Of a stretch of DNA of 64,000 bases, positions 14,148 through 26,268 are shown in pieces (the stretch's first letter is position 1; each line of letters starts with the position of its first letter). The stretch spans positions 4,219,048 through 4,283,047 of the forward strand of contig SSNP01000019.1 in assembly GCA_006937955.1 (NCBI GenBank). The letters are read 5' to 3'. This DNA is from Pachypanchax playfairii. Lineage: Eukaryota; Chordata; Actinopteri; Cyprinodontiformes; Aplocheilidae. The notes beneath the pieces are model-generated. The model worked only from the letters and a program-made list of their open reading frames with translations, was not told the DNA's origin and searched no databases. The translations under genes were made by a program, and so were the position numbers.

Positions 14148-14482
14148 NNNNNNNNNNNNNNNNNNNNNNNNNNNNNNNNNNNNNNNNNNNNNNNNNNNNN
14201 NNNNNNNNNNNNNNNNNNNNNNNNNNNNNNNNNNNNNNNNNNNNNNNNNNNNNNNNNNNNNNNNNNNNNNNNNNNNNNNNNNNNNNNNNNNNNNNNNNNN
14301 NNNNNNNNNNNNNNNNNNNNNNNNNNNNNNNNNNNNNNNNNNNNNNNNNNNNNNNNNNNNNNNNNNNNNNNNNNNNNNNNNNNNNNNNNNNNNNNNNNNN
14401 NNNNNNNNNNNNNNNNNNNNNNNNNNNNNNNNNNNNNNNNNNNNNNNNNNNNNNNNNNNNNNNNNNNNNNNNNNNNNNNNNN
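14148..14482. other. Assembly gap (335 N)
   Basis: A run of undetermined bases begins immediately after a G homopolymer (14135-14147). The homopolymer and nearby GT tracts probably stopped sequencing or assembly. Any open frames crossing it are artefacts. Confidence 0.99.
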
Positions 14483-14669
14483 AAGAAAAAACATTTGAAT
14501 TTGAGCAATGCACGTGCATTTCCTCCACCGTCAGTTTGAAAGATCATTACAATAATTAACATTTTCCACTGGCTTCTATCCAAGAACCAAGATGGCAATC
14601 ACGAGTGTGGTGTAACAACATTCATTAGGATTATGCACCATCATTAACTGTGGTCATGGACAGTTTTTT

Positions 14670-14695
14670 GGGGGGTGGGGGGTGGGGGGAGTGGG
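14670..14695 (+). repeat. G-quadruplex-forming tract
   Basis: Three runs of six G separated by single T, then AGT and GGG, give a very strong G4 pattern with 1-, 1- and 3-nt loops. It is close to the assembly gap and to a GT repeat. Confidence 0.75.
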
Positions 14696-14780
14696 TATGG
14701 TTTTGGAAACGAGTTGTTTATCTCCTTTTCTGTAGAAACTCTCATGTTTGTCTGAATCTTGGATCTGGGGATGTTTTTCT

Positions 14781-14900
14781 CTGTGTGACCGTGTGTGGGT
14801 GTGTGTGTGTGTGTGTGAGCGTGTGGGTGTGTGTGTGTGTGTGTGTGAGCGTGTGTGTGTGGGTGTGTGTGTGTGTGTGTATGTGTGTGTGTGTGTGTGT
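14781..14900. repeat. Interrupted (GT)n microsatellite
   Basis: GT units are broken regularly by GAGC, GGGT and AT interruptions, with a higher-order pattern (gtgagcgtgtgggtgt-like) repeated twice. Alternating purine and pyrimidine suits Z-DNA. Confidence 0.95.
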
Positions 14901-17173
14901 TAGAAGTCAGGAGTAAAAAAAAAGGCACTCGTCGTTTTTTCATCTGTGCTGCATTTATTCCACAGTTAGAAGGACAGCAGCTGTTGCAGCCATATTTTTT
15001 TGTCTTCAGCCCCCCCCCCCAACAAACGTTGTAAACTTGCTACCTTTGAACTAAAATTTTCCTGCATCTTCAATTTATACCCACTGGCATCTGAAAAGAA
15101 TACATTATCATTTTCTGAAGGAAATGCACTCGGGGGATAGAGTTAGTGCAACATTACACAGGAGGAACACAATAGAAATGAGAAAGTTTTTTCTCTCTCT
15201 CTCTCTCTGCAGTCGTTACATATGTATCAGAGCGGATTAGCATGGTGGGAAGAATTGGACACTGTTTCTTATTGTAATTGCTGTGTATTTTAAATAACTT
15301 CCCATCACTTTTCTTCTTGAATAGAACCTCCGCGGGGCCGCAAACTCTCTCTTTTGAGAAAATGGTTCCATCTGGGAATAAGGATTACATTATTGTTATT
15401 ATCTTGTGGGGGGATTAAGGATTTGTCTCAATTTGTCCCAGTGAGTGGTGTTGCCCAGCAAAAAGAGAAAAAAAAAAAGTGAATCAACACAGTGGAACAA
15501 TATGCTATGAGATATAAAGAAGATCTAGTTTTTTAAATGTATTTTTTCTAAATACAATATATTAAAAAAATGTGTTTTTGTTGAATCAATAAAAAATGCA
15601 GAGTTTCTAGTGAGATCAGGGTACTTAAATGTCTTAACTGGACATAAGACGTGTGTCTTTACTTGTTTCCCAATGTGTCAGTTGGCTTTGGTGCAGGATA
15701 AACAGAGAGGACACCATAACAAAGCACTGCCCACAGCCACAATTGACCTTTGGGGTTCTGATCTCTTAATGTGTTTCTGTGTTGGTGCTGATAAAGCCTC
15801 GCTCTGCTTCTGTCCAAATCTATAAAGCTTATTCTAAGATGTTGGTAATGCAGAGTGGGAGACACAAATATCCTCCCCTGCTCCATGGTCATGACCTCGG
15901 CCTCTGCCATCGATTGCTCTAATAGGTGTTTATCAGGCCTTGCATGTGCATCGGTTTGATGGTCTTTTGATGGTTCGGCATGTCGAGGATTTGTCAAGGA
16001 GGGAAAGTAAATGATTTTATTTATGAATGTGATATCGCTTTTATGTTAAAATAATGTCCCAAGGTGGTTTGGATCAAAACATCCAATCAAAACAAACGCA
16101 TCATTTATGTCCATTAGACCCAGGAGAGCATAGAAATCTGCAGTCCAGTTTATGTCTCAGTCAGGATACCTGCTTTGAAAGTTTAGTGCAAGTTGTACAC
16201 AGATCTGCCCAACAATGTTTTTTTTTTTAACTCAAGTTAGATACATTTATTAAAGAAAAATTAGCTGTTTCCAATTTTCTTCATCTGCAACATCACAAAC
16301 AAACTCATGTAAATAACAACAAACTTTGTGTCGGAAAAGCTATAAAACCAAACAGTTAGAACCTCATGACTGAACGACCTTGTTGTCATGGCGTGTTTGT
16401 TTAACCAGCACATCTGTAATCTGAACTCTGTAAAAACAAAAGCCCGTTAACGCTGACTTATGACAGTTTTCCATTCAATGAAACTCTATGTCAAAGTGCT
16501 CTATGACTTTTTTTGATGAGATATGGCTCTTTTGAAAACCACTATTCAGAAAACGTCATGAGGTTCAGTCTTGGTTGGAGTATGTCGAGTTTTGTGGGCA
16601 GGTGAAAACTTGTCACTTTTGGATACGAGTGTCTAATTGGACAAGATAGAAAACTGATCTTGAAAATTACCTTTAAAATTGGAATGTCACATTTTCGCAT
16701 TCACGGAAAAGGTGACAGCCTCTAATTTGACTGAATACTAGCCATGAAAATGGTAAAACCTCTGACGCCTGTTATAGGCCTCTTCAAGATGAGATGGCAA
16801 AACGAAATTTAAAAACAAATATATTCTATAAATCAATGGTTTCACTATTTACAACATTTACATGCTGATTATATTAAAATATTCAGAATTGTTTATTATT
16901 ATTATTATAATGAATTACATGTTTAGTAGTGATCATTTAAAAGTGGTTTAAAACCATCTAAATTTTGAACAATTTAGATCCATCTTGAAGTTTAGATGAT
17001 CAGATTGTGGCACATTTTGGAGCAAAATTGAGATTACTATAATTTTAGAATAACCTTTCAATAGAGCTTGAACGAGTCATCTAAGTCCCCTTCACTTTGG
17101 ATGGTGACCTCACCCAAACCTAAACATCAATCAGAACAAGTCTTCACAGCATCTTGGTGAGACCTACTATGCA
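14901..17173. other. Non-coding interval
   Basis: No exon was recognised. Contents include a C homopolymer near 15010-15020 and a pair of inverted words (gaacctcatga near 16360, tcatgaggttc near 16557) too short to define an element. The rest is AT-rich. Confidence 0.5.
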
Positions 17174-17614
17174 TTAAAGACCCATTATGATCATGTTTTA
17201 AGCTACTGAAAAGCATCTCAGTGGTCTTTAAATTATGATTATGGTGTTTTTACCCAAAATCCCAAAACCTGTGCCATTTTCTTGGACATAAATTCTGCAT
17301 AGCGTAGCTGATTAGCAATTCAGCTCTGCGCTGTAGGTAGAACTGTTGGCATGGAACTGCCCCTCTCCATTGCTGAAAGCTCTCTGTTTATGCTAGCGCT
17401 ACCCTGCCCAGTGGATTTTCTATGTCACAAATCCAGTCCTTTTTAGGTTGAATTTTGTCTCTGCTACTACGATTCACAGCGATTTGAATGCAGAAATATT
17501 CAGAAATTCAATTTTGACCTTAATTTTAATTGAATTTAATTCTAGCATCAGAAAAATGCTATAAGAACAATTTACAACATGAAAAACACGATTTTCATTG
17601 GAGTTGGTCTTTAG
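17174..17614. mobile_element. TTAA-target miniature inverted-repeat element (T2-like)
   Basis: The left end reads TTAAAGACCCATTATGATCA. The right end, reverse complemented, reads TAAAGACCAACTCCAATGAA and then ATCGTGTTTTT; the left also has ATCATGTTTT at the matching place. The TTAA target duplication is intact on the left and degraded on the right. Length is about 440 bp and there is no coding capacity. TTAAAG ends with TTAA targets are seen in T2/Kolobok or piggyBac-like non-autonomous families. The imperfect ends suggest an old copy. Confidence 0.65.
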
Positions 17615-19487
17615 GAACTCAGCGGACTCTCTGATAGGTTTATGGTGGGTTTAAATGTGCACAAAATATCTATTTCAAGGTTGTGGTGGTTTAAATCAGG
17701 GTTCTTCATGACTATCTCTAATCTACTAGCAGCGTGTTAGCGTGCTGTGTTCGTTTATCATGTAGCTGCATCCTGACGCAGTCCAAGAGAATCATACCAT
17801 GGAGTATCATGAGTGTGTGTGGTAGGGCATTTGGGAGAACAAGCTGCTGATGCTGGTAAGCAGCTCAAACATGAAAATATCAGGCAAGAAAAAAACTATC
17901 AGGCGAATGCTCAGGACGTAGTACTGTTATGATTATCTTTACACATGAGGAGTTTTTCCAAACATCCATGTTTTAACAGGTCATGTAGGCCATGCAGGGC
18001 ATAACAGAATCACCATCATGAGTGTCTTTACACTGCTTTCTACAGCAAGCTACAGGAGCTTACCACTGCTTGGCCCAAAGGGCTCTCCATTGAGGGATAT
18101 TGCAACCAATGAGATTATTTTTGCTTGCATAGCAGCTCTGCTTTTGATAAATGTTTGTGCAGCTAAACCCCCAATCTGTTCACACGTCCCGATTCATGTG
18201 TGGCCCTAACTCTCCCGACTGGGGGGGTTTCGGTTGCGGCCTGACGGCCTGCTACTAGTGAGGAACAAATTTCTGGCACAGTAAGGACCACTGGGGGAAA
18301 CGGCACACAGCTGGTTTGATTGGACTCTGGCCTTAATCGCCCATGTCCCTGCCATCAGTGCTCAAGGAGCAGTCACACACATGTCAACCACGCTCATACA
18401 AGAGAAACTGATTGAAGCTTTCCAGATTCAATCCCAATCAAATACTGAATTGTGCTCAGACAGATAAAAGTCTGATATCTGCTTTGTGAGATGGGTATCA
18501 ATGTATTGCAGGAAAAAGGTTTGGCTGGGCATTCAGTCAGCTACCAGTTCTCAGACAAATGAGAGGGTCTATTTTCAGAGAGCTGATTGTTGGGTGCAGA
18601 ATAGTTGGGGACAGCTTATTGCCAAGATAAATACATCTACCTTTGTGGCACTGCCATTAGCCGTGCACAGTTTAATCACAGTTGAAAAGGCTGGAAAACT
18701 AAAGCGGACTAGTCTGAATGGTCGATATTTAGCATCTCTGTTTGGGGTGACTCAAATGCTCATCAAAACGGAGGTTTTTGTCTCAAACCAGAGGAGATGG
18801 GAAGGCTTTTGTTTTTCAAACGTGCTCTTTTAAATCCTATTCTCATTTTGTAAAAAAGTTTAATACATCTAAAAGCTATTTTGGGTGTTTTATAGGTGTA
18901 TTTTTTTTTCTGTAAGCGACTTGATTAGAAAGTCTGACTGTAGCCTGAACATGAGAGGAAGTCAGTAATATGAAGCTAATAAAATTTTTTTAGAATCATT
19001 AATTCTTTGCTTAACCAGCGACAGGAAGAACTCCCCAGGAGTAAACTGAGTAAGTTTCTGATAAGCCTGACAGCAAAGCAGCATCCAAGCATTTCAATGA
19101 GGGCATTAACGGTTGTTTTAAACTGGACTGAGGAAGTAGTGACAGTCACGTTCCGTTGCCTCTTGCTCGTCACGGGAACGTGGAGGAAAGTAGAGACTCG
19201 ACTAACCTTCAAAAAAGGACATGGGGGGGTAATGTAGAGCTGTAGGTCATCAGAGCAAAGTGAACATTACAACTGTGAATTAAAAAAAAGAGCTTTAGCC
19301 TCATTTCTATGTCTTTATATTTAAAGCTGTCTCTTACGCATGCACACACAGAGATAAAACGAGTGAACGCTCAAATATAAACTCTTAATCTTTCCGACAC
19401 GCGTACTCACCCACAAACACGTGCACATCAGTTAATGTAATACACAAACAAACACAAATGCAGTGCACAAGCACAAAGCAAATGCTC
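17615..19487. other. Non-coding interval
   Basis: No supported exon. The 115-codon frame at 18486-18833 lacks splice context and recognisable domains. Confidence 0.5.
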
Positions 19488-19491
19488 TCAC

Positions 19492-19640
19492 AAAGTAGAT
19501 GAGCTCTGTTCTGTGTCGAATCGAAAGCATCTGCAAAGCCGGTTCTTCTCGGCCGCGGAGGCGTGCATCAGCCGGCAGAAGCGCCCGCTCGCTGTCCCAG
19601 GGTGGCTCTCGTAACACTTGGCCTGCTCCCTCGCCACTGC
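19492..19640 (-). CDS. Unidentified coding-like, CpG-rich exon candidate
   Basis: On the - strand an acceptor-like tract (tctttctgatccag) precedes 149 nt ending at TTT|gtgaga. One frame begins AVAREQAKCYESHPGTASGR, continues with FCRLMHASAAEKNRLCRCF and stays open to a stop at 19488-19490. Third positions in the middle are mostly G or C (gcc aag tgt tac gag agc cac), which resembles vertebrate coding sequence. The patch is CpG-rich inside AT-rich intron. Two other frames are also open here, as GC-rich DNA often allows, and I cannot assign the peptide to a family. It could be an exon of a nested antisense gene, a gene fragment carried by a repeat, or a CpG island without coding role. Confidence 0.3.
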
Positions 19641-22600
19641 CTGGATCAGAAAGACCCGCTGCTATCATCCTGGCGCTGGCAGCACTGAGGCCGAGCTTAG
19701 AATGACAAATTGGTTAGAGCGATTGAGTGAAGAGAGGAGGCCAAGAAACATACTTTGAAGAGAGAAATGCATTCGGGTTTTGACAAGCATGGCATATTAT
19801 ATGGTCAACTGTGCAAGCCTGACTCCCATCATGTGGACTGATCCAGATCCCAAAGACTCTTAAATGAAGCGAGGCTCTTTTGTCGAGACAATGCCAAAGT
19901 ATTTATCTTAGAAAGTCTCCCAAAATACGACTGGATTAGAAAGCTTTTCAGCACGCAGTCTCTAGTCTAGTGGCCTCAATTTGTATTAAAACTGCCCCCT
20001 CGTTTCCAAAGTATACCCGCAATAATTATTGGGTTTTCACACATATATTTTCAGTAAAAATCCACTTTTTTTTTTCCACTAATTTGCCATAAAAGCAAGT
20101 AAACAATGACGTGGAAACCTTTGATGAAGCGTCAACTGAAGTAAGTAACATGTACAGTATTTAGGAGCAGCTTTCTCTTCTTATAAACCAATAACAGCTT
20201 GTAAAATCTTGTTTATGTGAATCTTTTCTACAGGTTTGAAAAAAAATTTACTAAAGCAGCCTCTAGCAGCAACACTACAGTCAATAAAAACAAAGTTAAG
20301 CTTCCGTTATATGTTGTAGATTATTGAAAAAAAAAAAAAAAGAAGCAGAAATTCCCATAAAACAAAATCCTTGAGTTAATCCACACAAATGTTACGTTTT
20401 TGAAATCAATCTCTTACTCTATACCGGAGGCTGCTCAAAAATGTGTAACAACAGGAAAAAAAAAATCTGTTTGAATAATGACTATGTTGTTTCAAGTTGG
20501 AGAAGCGCCAACTTTGAATTCTACGTGGTCTAAAATGTAAAGAAATTTGTAAATAAAACACATTTAACCTTGAAAAAAATACAGATTACCTCAAATGCAC
20601 CTGCTTCTTCGTTTATATTTTCTGTAGACTTTGTCCAATGCAAGCTCTCCTGTATTTCTAAAACTCCCTCTCGTGTAAATTAGGTCCTCCTAACCTTGCC
20701 AAATCAGTCATGACATTGCACCGGTGCAATGCAAGGTCTGCAAATAAGCCATGTCAGAAGCACACACATACACACACACAGGACACCAGATGCAAACCTC
20801 TTGAATTCCCGCTCTCAGCAGCTCCAGAATTGGGTTTGAGGTTGCAGAGCATTTTACTTTTGTTGTCGAATTGCTTTGCAAATGAGGCCCACCTTGGCAG
20901 TATTTCAAAGAACGTGTGCTATATGTGCAGCTTCCTTCAGGCACCGGTTTCTGAACCTTCATCATTCTGTATGCATATGCACAGTACTCCACTAAGCTCA
21001 CATGGAAGACTAGATAAACATGCCAAGCTGGGAGGAAGATGGAAGGCGGTGCTCTTACGTCTTGTCAGTCCGTCTGTATGTTGATTTTGTGTTCCTCTGC
21101 ATGACTGACATGGTCTATCTAATAACATGGCAGGTAGACAGTATGAAAGCCTTATAGGGATCTACCCATTAAAATGATATTCAATCATTTTTTGATGGGC
21201 TTTTTTTTTTTCTTAGCCTGAAACCACACCTTTAAAATGATTCAAGGTCCGGGTGCCATTCACGTTGAAATGTTGAGTTGCTTGAAGCCACATCAAAATA
21301 ATTGCTTTGATATGTTCCGTTTTTTGCCTTGGCAATGACATTAATATGAGATGATTGTGTAATGACAATAAAGAACATTTTTTTTGTGTATTTTGTTGAC
21401 TAAATTTGAGCCATGGATTCTCTGGCTGGATTGCAATTATATGATCCTAGTCTGGGCATTGTGCATCGCTTCGCGACTCAAGTTTTGCACTTTTTTTTTT
21501 TTTTTTACCTTTTTGATCGCAATTCCCGTTCAGCTTCTAAATAATAACAATGCATCAGATGAAATGTTGCATTATACTCCAGAGCTCAGAAATTTCTAAT
21601 GAACAGCAGCAGGGTGCAGTTACAGTGGGAATAAAAGCAAATGAAACTTAACTTTATGTTTCAAAGGCAAATAACCATCTGTGGGGGTTCCTTTCTTTAA
21701 ACTCCAATAAGCGGTGCCTTTGGCTCCAAATAAGGAAAACATTTAATGTTTGTTGAGAAATGAAAAAAGATATATAACTTTAGGACTGTGCAAACAAATA
21801 CTCATCAGTATGAAACTTCAGCAGCTAGTCATCATGTCTGAGGGCGTGATCTACTTTATTTCACTATCACATAAACACACGCATGTATTTTTTTTTGTTT
21901 TTTGTTTTCCTTGTTACATTGTCCTCTTTCACTGCCTGTCAAGAAGAATTCTTACATTACACAGAAACAGCAAGCAAGGAGGGAAATCCATGGAGAGGCA
22001 CAGAGACAAGAAAAAGAGAATATATTTGGTGCTATGTTCTGTAGATCAAAAACATGGCAGTCACATGATCAAAGGCATTTGATAATCCTTGAACTACATT
22101 GCTCCTTTAATCCCAGTCAGAGAACTGTTTTTTATTGGGTGGGGAGAAAGGGGGGAAAGATGGTGTTGGGGTGGCGGAGGATGCTGGAGAAGCAGCAACT
22201 GACTGGTTGGAGTACAGTTTAGTAAATGTTACTTGTGTTTTAGAGGGAGCTGGAGAAGATGACAGTATAAAGCCTCCTTGTATTTGCAGAAAATGGAGGC
22301 TGAGCTGATGGAGCTAGAAATGTGCCACAAGTCCCTGTCCACTCACCTCTGAATAGTGCTCTTGTTTCTTTTTTAGTGGGGGCTTCTTGGGGAAGTAATG
22401 AATGTGACTAGACTGCTATATGTGTTACATCTGACACACAGAAACAGACTGAAACAGAGCTCGAGCAGGGATATGGATTATATTGAAGATTTTTTTTTAT
22501 ATTGACGATTTTGCGCAAGTATTTGGACAATTTCGGGGGTGGTTATATGCTTTTTGAGTGACTCTATGAGGTTAAAAAAATCCTAAGGCAAAGCAAAAAT

Positions 22601-24054
22601 GCTTTTTTTTTTAACTGAATCAGCATGTCTCCAAGAAGTCAGACACACACAAAAAACATCACGTTTCATTGGTATTTCTGCTTCTTCAGACAGCAACTTT
22701 TGTTATATATCTTAGAAGTGTGCTCTCTGGGCCTCATCAAATTACAATAAGCCACCCGAAGCGCTCTGAAAATACAAAAAAAAAAAAAAAAACATCAATA
22801 TGCGGTGTAATCAAAAGCCCTGTGTTGAGAGCTTTGTCAATAGCATTTCTTTATCAGATGCAAAATGTCCCTGACCAAAGTTGAAAATTGACAGCTGTTT
22901 TTCCTCTTTTTGTGTTTCTCCCTTTTGGTTTCTCTCCTCAATACATCTTCCTCCTTGTCTCTTGTAAAAATGTGCAGATGAGCTTTGAGCAATTTCTCAC
23001 CAAAGCTGCATGGTTTCCACACTGATGAAATACTAATGATTAATAATTACTGTCTGCATGTGTGAGTTATACAAGAGCTGTGTGACAAAGAGCGGCAGCG
23101 TTAATAAAAAAGTGATATTTTTCTCCACTCAAAGATTTGAATTAGACTGCATAATGTTTCCGCCCCACTACTGTAACTGTACGGCAGAATGGGGAGATTT
23201 ATTTTAAACTTTAAACAAAGAAAACTAGACTTAGTTATCATTGAGCATCAAATCTGAGGATCAAACTCCATCTACTTTCATGTATAAAAAAAAAAAAATA
23301 AAAATCGAGACTGTAATGACCAGTTTGTAGATGTTGCCATGTATTTTTGGAGCTTGAGCCTGAGCATTAAAGTCCTGCCTCCTCACCTACACAAAATCAT
23401 GCTTGCTTCAAACCTTAAATAGCTAATTTTACCAACTATTTAGAAAAATCAATTGTTGAACACATGAAACTAAGGTAGCAAAGACCTGGGAAAAGAATCA
23501 AAGGTGTCTTTTTTGTCAAGAAAATGTCCTTTGACATAAAGGGGGAGTGGCTTGAAATTTATACAGCAGCCATCCACTAGAGGGCGCCCATTCTGTTTCA
23601 CCTTCAACGTTCCGATGTCTAGTTATAATTTTGCTGATTGCTTCAACGTTTCTCTTTATCTAAATTAAGTAAAGTGCCAGCTCCAAACAGAAACACGTGA
23701 ATCATTTTATAACTGTGTCGCCCTAATTTTTGGAATTTCAGATATAGTCATTGTCTGAGAAGCTGAATAATCAGAAACATTAAATCATTTTAAAGCTTAT
23801 TATATAATATAATAATCAATTTAAAATGAAAGCTCTTTATTGGGTAATAATTGATTGGTAATATGAACAAAACTGTATGATGTAATTAAATAATACCATA
23901 AAATTAATACAATTATGACAAATAATAAAATTGGCAGATACCTCTTGTAGTTTTTCAACCATAGAGCAAGAATCATGCACATTACTGAGAAACACCCAAA
24001 CCCTGCTAAAGAGGTATAGGTCCTGGAAATATGTGTAAATAATAATTAAAAAAC
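19641..24054. other. Non-coding AT-rich interval with CTCF-like site
   Basis: No exon was recognised. Poly-A and poly-T runs occur near 20327, 21490, 22778 and 23287. A G-rich stretch at 22138-22185 is only a marginal G4 candidate. The CTCF-like motif is annotated separately. Confidence 0.5.
23574..23587. promoter_or_regulatory. CTCF-like core motif
   Basis: CCACTAGAGGGCGC fits the CTCF core pattern CCASYAGRKGGCRS at every position. Similar ccactagagggcg words also occur within fish repeats, so the match may be repeat-derived. It sits about 2.6 kb upstream of the 60-nt exon candidate. Confidence 0.35.
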
Positions 24055-24548
24055 TTAAAGCAGAACTAAGTAAGTTTTGCTCTCGCTCTCCCCCTACTGG
24101 TCCCCTGTGAAAGCTCACTGTCGTAACGTTCCCCCGCCACCGCCGCAGACCCCCCCCCTCACCCCCCACCCCCTCCACCCCGCCGCCGCCCCCCCAACAA
24201 CAACGCGCAGAGAACGCTTTTGCAAGGAGAAAGAAAAACAAAACCAAGAAAATGTCTCGACAGGTGAGTATTATTGTCATCTTTGCGCTCCTAAGGGTGG
24301 CGTTGCTAACAACGGCAAGGGCTTCATGCTTGTATTTATGTACGTGAGTGTGAGTGCCGTAAAGCAGGTTTGTTCTCGCGAGATTAGTCGGGTCCGATCC
24401 ACTGAAAGTTGCAAGTGCTGCTTTCAGGACACAGACCCCGGAGGGAGGGGAGGGACCCACGAATCACCCCGCCAAGTCCTTGTTTACCCCCACAGGGACT
24501 CTAGAAAACATTTATTGAGGTGAAAAAACTTACTTAGTTCTGCTTTAA
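24055..24548. mobile_element. TTAA-target MITE with GC-rich core
   Basis: TTAA at 24055-24058 and at 24545-24548 bracket a perfect 20-bp terminal inverted repeat, AGCAGAACTAAGTAAGTTTT. The 494-bp element has a C-rich tract (24150-24196), a block of CpGs, and an ATG in good context followed by a splice-donor consensus (24252-24269). It has no transposase. The perfect termini suggest a fairly recent insertion. The family name is not assigned. Confidence 0.8.
24150..24196 (-). repeat. C-rich tract with G-quadruplex potential on the - strand
   Basis: Runs of nine, six, five, four and seven C are separated by short TCA, A, TCCA and GCCGCCG spacers. The - strand therefore meets the four-run G-quadruplex pattern. 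It lies inside the TTAA element. Confidence 0.6.
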
Positions 24549-26208
24549 CTCATTTAAAATAAATACATAAAAAGTTAAGAATACAATTCAATCATATGCT
24601 ATTAATCCTTGAAGGAAAATTACATATTACCTCGCCTGAAATGTCTCTTCGTTCATAACATCACTTCAGTGGTGGTTGGGGTGCAGTCGTGATTTACATG
24701 TGTGCTGTAAAAATCCCGACTCATCGTATTTTCAACTGGAATAACTACAGTTTTTCTACCATTCCACGTATATAAACAATGAACTGAGCTATACTAGAAG
24801 CGCTGTATGAAGCCAAGGACAACTGGCTTCCTCCCCTCTTGAGAAAAACCTTCAAAAAACATTAAGGAAACACAGAATTTCCATTTCGTGCTCGAATCCC
24901 CAAAGAAAATAATTTGTCGTGACTTGTCACATCAGTTAGGATATCATGGTTATACTGCCTGCTCAATCTGCAGGGGAAATTTTGTCTGCTAATTCTATCA
25001 TCCCAGCAAGGCCCATTTATTCATCTATATTTCATGACATGGTGTTTACGCTACAGTGAAAGCCTGGCTGCTTCTTTTTTCTCTCTCTCTCTTCCTTCAG
25101 CTGCTTTGGCCGGTGAGGTGTTCTCCTACGTTGCAATGAAATATAGATGTTAAGAGTCTGGAGAGTTGAGTGTCTCATCTGTCCTGGCGATACCATAAGG
25201 CAGCCATTAATAGTGTCACAGAGCATCAGACATACCACAGGCACATAATTGGATATGAGGACATAACTGAAAGCTCCTGCTTGAAAATCAACAGGGTCCT
25301 CCCAGGAGATAGACCCTTAGTAGATTCCCAAAGACATTTGCAAAAGCCCATTCACTTCCCTGCTGGGTTTGTCTTATTTTCCTCCTCACTCGGGTCATTT
25401 CAAGATGGCTTTTTGTTTACTTTGTTTTTCTTTCTTCTTTTTTTTATGATGGCTTTGCGAGTATGCAAATACTTTGGATCTTTGCATAATCACAAGCAGC
25501 GGGACCATCTGTTGTTGGCTTGTTGACTTACCTTGTGTCTGCGTTTTAATGGTGTTTTCTTATGTCTGAGTGATGTATTGGTGTATTAACAATGTGATAA
25601 TCATTTAACCTCAAAAACTGCGATCAGGCGTATGTGCAAACGTCTGAACATATGTTCAGTGAAATCTTCTGACAAAGAAGGATTTATAATCCTGGCGAGG
25701 GGATAGAAATGAGAAGAACTGGAAAACAAAACGCTAAAAAATAAAAGCATTATGTTTATCACTGGGATGGAGTAGGGGTCGCTGAGAGATGAAAGGGTGG
25801 ACTCTCATTTGAAAAGCTGAGGATTCAAGTCCAGGTTCACATTTCAAAGTGTGACTTTGGGGGTAAATTTACATGGGCGGGGCCTTGTGGTGCCACTGCT
25901 TGGGCAAGAAACTCACCCCCAACATTTTGGATTAAATATTATCTATTTAATGTAGATGTTTTGTGTTATTATCACTCAGATGAAATGCAGTAAGATGATG
26001 TTGCTAAGATAAAGACATAAAATGTGACTGTCAACAAAAGCTGCTCGTCTTGGATTAGTGGGAGCAAAGAGTGGGAGCTGAGAGTCGCTCAACCCCACTC
26101 AGAAAATACTAATAGCTAAAGAAGAAGGGAAAAAAAACAGAAATAAGCTGCAACTTATGTTAGTAAAGATTTGTAAAAGATGTTCTGATAATGTCTTTTT
26201 CCTTGCAG
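24549..26208. other. Intergenic or intronic sequence upstream of the 60-nt exon candidate
   Basis: No exon or repeat was recognised. A single GC box (gggcggggcc) occurs near 25876 without other promoter features. The interval ends in the pyrimidine tract of the 26209 acceptor. Confidence 0.5.
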
Positions 26209-26268
26209 AACCCAAACCAGACACCAGAGAATTCTTTCACCTCACTGTCGCCCATTTGTCCTCATAAG
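26209..26268 (+). CDS. Candidate 60-nt cassette exon of the same gene
   Basis: An acceptor (tgtctttttccttgcag) and a consensus donor (CATAAG|gtaaga) bracket exactly 60 nt. In phase 0 it reads NPNQTPENSFTSLSPICPHK, 20 codons with no stop; one of the other two frames is closed. Phase and length are compatible with the downstream candidate at 53616 and with the CM3 exon. The peptide is polar and rich in Pro and Ser, as expected of a disordered cytoplasmic tail, but I do not recognise it as a named motif. The following intron would be about 27 kb, in keeping with the very large introns of delta-protocadherin genes. A chance pair of splice sites is the alternative. Confidence 0.5.

Noticed and set aside
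14043..14598. Several 136-164 codon frames in both orientations
   Set aside because: They consist almost wholly of the undetermined bases of the assembly gap.
18486..18833. 115-codon open frame
   Set aside because: It has no family signature, no splice context and ordinary intronic composition.
22138..22185. G-rich tract as G-quadruplex
   Set aside because: The third loop is about 12 nt, too long for a confident call.
23837..24460. 207-codon - strand frame
   Set aside because: It crosses the C-rich core of the TTAA element, giving poly-Gly, and has no recognisable domain.
25870..25880. GC box as a promoter
   Set aside because: It is a single Sp1-type word with no CpG island, initiator or adjacent first exon.
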